A stretch of 64,000 nt of DNA from Lingula anatina (lineage: Eukaryota > Brachiopoda > Lingulata > Lingulida > Lingulidae), in contig NW_019773847.1 in NCBI RefSeq assembly GCF_001039355.2, positions 460,721-524,720 of the forward strand, given 5' to 3'. The notes under the pieces are model-generated. The model was not told the DNA's origin. It saw only the letters and a list, made by a program, of their open reading frames with translations, and made no database searches. The translations under genes and the position numbers were made by a program. How positions within the stretch are numbered: position 1 is the stretch's first letter; each line of letters begins with the position of its first letter. This document shows positions 57,041 through 64,000 of the stretch, in pieces.

Positions 57041-60000
57041 TCTATTTTGTTATATTTAAAAGCATATCAGAGTATTCACAATATGTACTAAAATTGTTTC
57101 CTGTGCAGCTGATCACAGATGTATTTGTGTACGTTATCAGAGTTTCCTAAGTGCTGAAGATATTGAAAGGGAAGTAGAACAGTTTGCTGTAGAGCAGAAG
57201 GCAGATGCCATTGTTTTACTTTCATTACAAGTATCAGAGGAAGCCAAAAGGCCAGAGAGGCAGGTTGCTGTGTGGTCAAGGAAGAAAGAGTTACAAGAAG
57301 AGGTGAATATTATGTCATGTCCTTATGATATGTCTTGCTATGAACAGAACTATATTGTGAGATGTTAATCTTGGTTAGCTTTTGTTATTGCTATCCTTAA
57401 ATATTTATACATTATTTTGATGAATATATTTATCTGTGTTTGTTTTTGTGTGAGAGAAAGATAATTAAGTTAATTTTGCTACCGTTTTGTTACTTATCTG
57501 TTTGTATAATTATATTTCTGGTCTGTTTTTATTTTTTCTGTCTAATTTTGCTTATAATGTAAATGGGCCTTTCTAAACTTCACTTTTGTAAACAGAAAGA
57601 TGTAATGGACAACTAATTTAGGTAATTAATAAATAATTAATTAACTAGAAGGGTTTGAATGTATAAAGAGAAACACTGTAGAAGTCTGAACAATTAAGGG
57701 AAACAGTCTCAAAAACATATTAACTGACTCACTGACTTAAATTATTTATTTATATATTGATATATTTATATTTCAGATTGTCCAAGAACTCTTGTCTTCA
57801 AAAGACCCTGACTTGTGTTTAAAACCCATACCATCTGTCCATCATAGCATCACTGCATTTTATCAAGGAGACATCACTGCTTCAAGGAAGAAGATATTAC
57901 CATTGGTAAAGGGATATCTGGAGAGGAAACCAAATGAGGCTGTAGAAGGAAATGACAGCAGTGTCAAGGACAGCGAATCAATTGACGCATCTGACACTAG
58001 AAAGGATGACAAAAGTGACAACAGGTTATCAGACAGTGAGTTGTATTCTACATTTGAGACCTCTGAAAACAGTCTAATAGACACATCTCTGGGCACTGTG
58101 GAAGAAAGTAGGGCTCCATACAGCTGGAACACTACAGCCGCTGAGCTTTCAGGTACAAGTGAAGCACTGCTTAATTCTACAAATGATTATATGGGAGACC
58201 TTGATCCATTTTCCCCAGCACCAAAAGAGCAAGGGGATGAAGGGACTTGGAACTCAAACTTGCTGGATGGTTTTGATCCTATTCCACCACAGAATTATAG
58301 TTCAGACTCTGTAACATCTGACTTGCTAGCCCCCATTGATGGCTGTAGTGGTTCTAATATGACAGAGCAAAACCCAAGCTCAGGTCAGGGTTTAGTGGAT
58401 ATCGTCATTGATTCAGCAGAAAATAATCAGAATCAGATGTCAGCTGATGACAACCTTGATCTTTTCTCTCCCTTGGCTGCAACCATCGCAGTAGCCAATG
58501 GTCAATTAGATGATTTGGCAACATTGTCCAGTATGGGTGACAGTGGCGAATTGAATCAGGGTCAACTGGACACCAGTCAGCCCAGTTCCAGAGGAGACAC
58601 TGGACCTTTGACACCGGTCAATAGTTTTGTGGATTCAAATTTTGACTCTTATGCCAAGCAGGAGCTTTTACCCACCTTCAACAACTCGGAGGTTGTTGCT
58701 AGGATCCGTGAGAAGAGATCCATCATGGGGGATACTGTAGATGAGGAAGGGGTCTCAGAGGAGGCAGAAAGATATCCGTTCACACCACAAAACAGTGTGC
58801 AGGATCTCAATTTTGATGGATACGCAAAACAGCACAATCTTCCAAGCTTCAACAGTTCGGAGATGGTCTCAAAAATTTATAAGAAAAAGAAAGAACTGGA
58901 ATTCAGTACTGATGAATATCCAGTCAACAAGAATGTGGAATCGGTTTCTGCCTATCCTTTCACACCACAGAACAGCATGCAGGACATGCAGTTTGCACAG
59001 TATGCTCAAGCAAACAATCTATCTGATTGGCAAGCATCTGATTTGATGGGGAGAATAGAAGAGAAGAGGGCAAGCCTGGGGAATGTGCTTGAGGATGGGG
59101 AGGAGGAGGAAGAGGGGGAAGAAGGAGCCGTGGGTGATGAAGAGGACAATCATATCACAGGCATTAGTACACCATTGTTTGAGTTGGAGAAAGATGATGA
59201 TTTTGCCGTTGATGTCAGTTTAGTAGATATTCAAAAGTCCATTGAACCTATGCAGGAAGACATTGATACCAGCGTGTTAGCTGGAAAAAGTGGTGCTTGT
59301 TTTGACCAGACTTCAACTGATTTGTTTGAAAAAGACGGTGATGAAGTTGGTCAGCCATCTTTGGCTGAGGTTGCAGATGACATTGCTCAGAAAAAGAAGG
59401 GTGCTGCAGAAGAAGAAAGTCAAGAAACCACAAGCCAAATGGCAATACAGGATAGCGAAAATAATGTCTATTTTGGTGAAGACATCCAAGATGTTGCCCA
59501 CAAGTATGCTCAAGAAATCATAAATAAAGCTCTTGATGTGTACAGTGTATCTGTAGAGGACATGTTAAAGTTTGAAGAAATGGAAAGTTCAGCATCACAG
59601 TCACCTGACGGTGGACATACAGATGAAACCTCCAAAATACCAAAACCAAATGAGGACGAACAAAGTCCTGAGGACTCTTCTCTGAAAGATATCATTTTGG
59701 CTGCCATGTTGGAGAAAGACAGTGGTGAGGAGAATGAAAAATTTGGTGCTGAGACTCCCGTGGAGACGGAATACCTGCCGCTTGTGGATCCTCTCCATGG
59801 GAACCTAGACTTGGTGCCTAATCCCAAGAAGGATTTCTCCACAGATGCTGAAAAGGATGTTCCGGAGAATACTAGTTTTAATCAAATGACAGAAGAAGAA
59901 GAAAAAGAAGAGATGCAAAGTCATAAAAAAGAGAAACCACAAGAAAAGGATGAAGAAAATGAAGATGCTGGAGATGCTGAGGCAGACTCGGAAAGAGTTG

Positions 60001-61587
60001 TGACAGTGGACAATCAGGAGGTAAAAGAGTGTGTTCTGGAATCAGGACAAGGTGACAGTGCAGAGAAAGTGGATTTTGCTGGCATTGTTGAAGTGTATCC
60101 CAAAACTAGAAGTTTGTCGGACTCTGGAAAAGATACAAATGACACTGTCTCCAACCCTGCAAGTGAATTGACTAATGTAGATAAAGATGCTAGTGTAATG
60201 ACTGAGGAAAAGAGTGACAAGGATTTGGACACTAAAGGCACAGGAGGTTTAATGTCACCAGAAGTGGAGGCCAATGTGACGAGCACACAGGTCAAGTTCA
60301 CTGCACCTGGAAAAAAGGATTCTCTGACTGAAAGTATTGGAAGAGATAGGTAAATCTTTTAATTTTTTTACAAATTTTTGTTCCACTAGTATTGTACAGA
60401 CCTATTATATAATTATTCATGTGAAATTTTACTTAACATCAAACAAATTGGAGGGTGAATAAAAAGAATGCATCTTTCAATTTTGATTTCTCAAAAATTG
60501 CCCACTATAACTTAACCAATTTGGCTATTCACCTAATCTTTTTAATTTGACATAATTGGTATTGAATAAGAATTGGACAGTCTGACTTATAATCATTTTG
60601 CCACTCAATCTAATGCAGTAGTGTAAGACATGTTAGGTCTCTGAAATGTCTTCTGATTTTTCATACTTTACATTGAATGTATAAGTTCTGACCATGTAGT
60701 CAATTGCGAGGTAAGTTGAAGGGTTATAGAAAAAAGGAACAATATATGTTATTATTGTGGGGATTTAGCCAGATTTTTAAAGATATTATGCATTCCCTAT
60801 ACTTTAGTTGATCTTGATACCTTGATCAATATTGCAGACAATTTTATCAGATTACTAAAAAAAATGGCAACAGTTTGGAACAAAAGTATAGATCTGGGCC
60901 TTAGACTTGCATATATAATATGTAATTTGTATTCCCTAGGACTAGCAGCTCCACTTTCCAGCAAGAGGAACAGAAAATGTATGTCAATCAGCAGATGGAA
61001 AGAGCTAAGAGTGTTCTGGAAAGAGCAGACATGTTGATAGCAAATGTCAATAAGAATATTGAAGAGGTCTTAGAGGCAGAGGGTTTAAGTCCAGAAGAGG
61101 TAATTCCAACCAAAAGGCAGTGTATCTATACTTACATATAATAGATAGAAGATAAAGCTATCTATCACAAAAATTTATTCAGTTTTTGAGCCAAAGATTT
61201 AAATTGTTTGTGAAATACACTTACTTTGCTGTATTTTATCTGGCTTTATTTTTTAAATTAATTAAAGTATGAATACCATTGACAAAATGTAGATATAACT
61301 GTGTTTTATGTCATTGTTTTTGTTTTTCTTGATATTTTCTAATTAGAAACAGATGTATTATGTGAAAGATGTTATAAGAATGAATCCTTTTATTAATAAT
61401 GAATCAAAAATGACCGGTAGCATGATATAAAGACTCTCAAAAATTTTTTTTCATATCTTTCAGCTTGAAAGAAAACTTGCAGGACAGTCAAGTTTAGCCC
61501 CTGCTTCATCAGAGGAACGGATACCTGCAGATATTGCCATGGCAACAGGTCTGTCACCAGAAAACTCAGATGAAGAAGTTGAAACAG
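48737..61587 (+). CDS. PRUNE2: PRUNE/PRUNE2-like DHH phosphoesterase with long acidic tail (3' end outside the window)
   Basis: Exons: 48737-48766, 51204-51308, 51579-51859, 53741-53850, 55786-55944, 56531-56625, 57141-57302, 57777-60349, 60940-61099, 61464-61587; it continues beyond the window. About 1266 codons are visible and phases agree. The start MEEFL matches human PRUNE2. DHH motifs: GNEACDLDS in exon 2, VDHN (a DHN form of the DHH signature) and IDHR in exon 3. The DHHA2 region spans exons 4-8, with [21 protein letters not shown] and ASRKKILPL. Metal-binding aspartates are kept, so exopolyphosphatase or phosphodiesterase activity is possible. The 2.6-kb exon 8 encodes a disordered, Glu/Asp/Ser-rich tail with three copies of a TPxNS motif (58605-59078). 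Exon 9 is a predicted coiled coil. A PRUNE2-type BCH domain may follow off-window. Intron 2 begins with GC. Confidence 0.88.
51872..52169. mobile_element. Harbinger-like MITE with TTA target-site duplication
   Basis: A 298-bp element in PRUNE intron 3. The left end GGGCGCATTCATAAACAAG and the reverse complement of the right end (GGAGCATTCAGAACAAG) match. The terminal inverted repeats continue for about 40 bases to ACTAACTGATC. TTA flanks both sides (51869-51871 and 52170-52172). The inner arms also pair around ATTAAATCTC. There is no open frame. TIRs beginning GG(G) with a TTA duplication are typical of the PIF/Harbinger superfamily, so that class is inferred. Confidence 0.8.
53878..53918. 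repeat. (TTA)n microsatellite in PRUNE intron 4
   Basis: Trinucleotide TTA/ATT tract of about 40 bases directly after exon 4 of the PRUNE-like gene. Confidence 0.95.
56926..57038. repeat. Compound (CT)n(CA)n tract in PRUNE intron 6
   Basis: More than 80 bases of CT-rich sequence run into about 28 bases of CA repeat, ending roughly 100 bases before the exon 7 acceptor (57140). It acts as a long polypyrimidine stretch in the transcript. Open frames on both strands here are artefacts. Confidence 0.95.
58605..59078 (+). repeat. Three coding copies of a ~41-residue TPxNS motif in the PRUNE-like tail
   Basis: Copies start at 58605 ([10 protein letters not shown]...), 58776 ([10 protein letters not shown]...) and 58956 ([10 protein letters not shown]...). 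Each continues F..YA....L....(S/A)(S)(E/D)....I..K(R/K). The motif resembles the single PPTPMNSLVD segment in human PRUNE1 and PRUNE2, so the vertebrate segment may be one unit of what is an array here. The copies have diverged at the DNA level. Confidence 0.85.
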
Positions 61588-61602
61588 GTGTGACACTTTT
61601 AT
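59221..61602. repeat. Direct repeat, copy 1 (PRUNE-like exons 8 [part] to 10)
   Basis: Matches 61614-64000 with few substitutions and small indels. It contains the 3' part of exon 8, exon 9 (60940-61099) and exon 10 (61464-61587). It probably extends to 61612. Confidence 0.95.
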
Positions 61603-61612
61603 TTGGCTTTCA

Positions 61613-61613
61613 N
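61613..61613. other. Single N at the junction of the PRUNE-like copies
   Basis: The sequence right of the N restarts at a point in the middle of exon 8 already seen at 59221. As at 33809, the N marks the join of two overlapping sequences. Confidence 0.9.
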
Positions 61614-64000
61614 TAGTAGATATTCAAAAGTCCATTGAACCTATGCAGGAAGACGTTGATACCAGCGCGTTAGCTGGAAAAAATGGTGCTTGTTTTGACC
61701 GGACTTCAACTGATTTGTTTGAAAAAGATGGTGATGAAGTTTGTCAGCCATCTTTGGCTGAGGATGCAGATGACATTGCTCAGAAAAAGAAGGGTGCTGC
61801 AGAAGAAGAAAGTCAAGAAACCACAAACCAAATGGCAATACAGGATAGCGAAAATAATGTCTATTTTGGTGAAGACATCCAAGATGTTGCCCACAAGTAT
61901 GCTCAAGAAATCATAAATAAAGCTCTTGATGTGTACAGTGTATCTGTGGAGGACATGTTAAAGTTTGAAGAAATGGAAAGTTCAGCATCACAGTCACCTG
62001 ACGGTGGACATACAGATGAAACCTCCAAAACACCAAAACCAAACAAGGACGAACAAAGTCCTGAGGACTCTTCTCTGAAAGATATAATTTTGGCTGCCAT
62101 GTTGGAGAAAGACAGTGGTGAGGAGAATGAAAAATTTGGTGCTGAGACTCCCGTGGAGACGGAATACCTGCCGCTTGTGGATCCTCTCCATGGGAACCTA
62201 GCATTGGTGCCTAATCCCAAGAAGGATTTCTCCACAGATGCTGAAAAGGATGTTCCGGAGAATACTAGTTTTAATCAAATGACAGAAGAAGAAGAAAAAG
62301 AAGAGATGCAAAGTCATAAAAAAGAGAAACCACAAGAAAAGGATGAAGAAAATGAAGATGCTGGAGATGCTGAGGCAGACTCGGAAAGAGTTGTGACAGT
62401 GGACAATCAGGAGGTAAAAGAGTGTGTTCTGGAATCAGGACAAGGTGACAGTGCAGAGAAAGTGGATTTTGCTGGCATTGTTGAAGTGTATCCCAAAGCT
62501 AGAAGTTTGTCAGACTCTGTAAAAGATACAAATGACACTGTCTCCAACCCTGCAAGTGAATTGACTAATGTAGATAAGGATGCTAGTGTAATGACTGAGG
62601 AAAAGAATGACAAGGATTTGGACACTAAAGGCACAGGAGGTTTAATGTCACCAGAAGTGGAGGCCAATGTGACGAGTACACAGGTCAAGTTCACTGCACC
62701 TGGAAAAAAGGATTCTCTGACTGAAAGTATTGGAAGAGATAGGTAAATCTTTTAATTTTTTTACAAATTTTTGTTGCACTAGTATTGTACAGACCTATTA
62801 TATAATTATTCATGTGAAATTTTACTAAACATCAAACAAATTGGAGGGTGAATAAAAAGAATGCATCTTTCAATTTTGATTTCTCAAAAATTGCCCACTA
62901 TAACTTAACCAATTTGGCTATTCACGGTCACCTAATCTTTTTAATTTGACATAATTGGTATTGAATAAGAATTGGACAGTCTGACTTATAATCATTTTGC
63001 CACTCAATCTAATGCAGTAGTGTAAGACATGTTAGGTCTCTGAAATGTCTTCTGATTTTTCATACTTTACATTGAATGTATAAGTTCTGACCATGTAGTC
63101 AATTGCGAGGTAAGTTGAAGGGTTATAGAAAAAAGGAACAATATATGTTATTATTGTGGGGATTTAGCCAGATTTTTAAAGATATTATGCATTCCCTATA
63201 CTTTAGTTGATCTTGATACCTTGATCAATATTGCAGACAATTTTATCAGATTACTAAAAAAAATGGCAACAGTTTGGAACAAAAGTATAGATCTGGGGCT
63301 TAGACTTGCATATATAATATGTAATTTGTATTCCCTAGGACTAGCAGCTCCACTTCCCAGCAAGAGGAACAGAAAATGTATGTCAATCAGCAGATGGAAA
63401 GAGCTAAGAGTGTTCTGGAAAGAGCAGACATGTTGATAGCAAATGTCAATAAGAATATTGAAGAGGTCTTAGAGGCAGAGGGTTTAAGTCCAGAAGAGGT
63501 AATTCCAACCAAAAGGCAGTGTATATATACTTACATATAATAGATAGAAGATAAAGCTATCTATCACAAAAATTTATTCAGTTTTTGAGCCAAAGATTTA
63601 AATTGTTTGTGAAATACACTTACTTTGCTGTATTTTATCTGGCTTTATTTTTTAAATTAATTAAAGTATGAATACCATGGACAAAATGTAGATATAACTG
63701 TGTTTTATGTCATTGTTTTTGTTTTTCTTGATATTTTCTAATTAGAAACAGATGTATTATGTGAAAGATGTTATAAGAATGAATCCTTTTATTATTAATG
63801 AATCAAAAATGACCGGTAGCATGATATAAAAACTCTCAAAAATTTTTTTCATATCTTTCAGCTTGAAAGAAAACTTGCCGGACAGTCAAGTTTAGCCCCT
63901 GCTTCATCAGAGGAACGGATACCTGCAGATATTGCCATGGCAACAGGTCTGTCACCAGAAAACTCAGATGAAGAAGTTGAAACAGGTGTGACACTTTTAT
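61614..64000 (+). repeat. Direct repeat, copy 2 (partial exon 8, exons 9 and 10 of the PRUNE-like gene)
   Basis: Begins in the middle of exon 8 without a splice acceptor. Coding parts: 61614-62742 (same frame as exon 8), 63339-63498 (exon 9) and 63862-63985 (exon 10). Differences from copy 1 include a six-base insertion near 62926 and scattered substitutions, several changing residues. This copy, not copy 1, probably leads on to the rest of the gene beyond the window. Confidence 0.93.

Noticed and set aside
56822-57150. Open frames of Arg-Glu and Ser-Leu repeats on both strands
   Set aside because: These come from the (CT)n(CA)n microsatellite in PRUNE intron 6.
57863-60301. Several minus-strand open frames opposite the large PRUNE-like exon
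   Set aside because: Shadow frames of a long Glu/Ser-rich coding exon; the plus strand has the homology and splice sites.

Overview
This is a stretch of animal nuclear genome. Every protein-coding gene is split by many short introns (mostly a few hundred bases) with GT/AG borders. The sequence is AT-rich and full of microsatellites and small foldback elements. Six genes are recognisable by protein similarity. Their family makeup fits a bilaterian invertebrate, and I lean towards a marine lophotrochozoan such as a mollusc. The sequence alone does not fix the phylum.

Layout, left to right. (1) 368-6224 (+): a bacterial-type (YwrD-like) gamma-glutamyltransferase in 11 exons. (2) 7169-10454 (-): cytoplasmic tryptophanyl-tRNA synthetase (WARS1) in 8 exons, with a one-base homopolymer frameshift near its 3' end. 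(3) 10844-13841 (+): WDR25, head-to-head with WARS1 across a 389 bp candidate bidirectional promoter; vertebrates have the same arrangement. (4) 15265-22704 (+): a complete SEC14L1/5-type protein (PRELI, CRAL-TRIO, GOLD) in 14 exons. (5) 27991-46141 (-): Golgi alpha-mannosidase II (MAN2A) in 23 exons, with ten exons present twice. (6) 48737 to beyond the right edge (+): a PRUNE/PRUNE2-type DHH phosphoesterase with a very long acidic tail that carries three copies of a motif.

The strongest structural signal concerns the assembly. Two large direct duplications (28866-33808 with 33810-38766, and 59221-61602 with 61614-64000) each meet at a single N. In both, the end of the sequence left of the N matches the start of the sequence right of it. 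The copies differ by scattered substitutions and indels, as alleles do. Splicing through either duplication breaks the reading frame, whereas using one copy gives a 1152-residue mannosidase of normal family length. Unmerged haplotype overlap explains this better than real tandem duplication. A third lone N (3404) truncates a MITE-like repeat.

The genes do not form one pathway. They include glutathione or gamma-glutamyl metabolism, tRNA charging, a splicing-factor-like WD40 protein, a lipid-binding/trafficking protein, N-glycan trimming and a phosphoesterase. I found no tRNA, rRNA, CRISPR, or intact transposase or viral gene. Exon borders below were placed by eye; the coding phase was checked across every junction, and the two exceptions are described.
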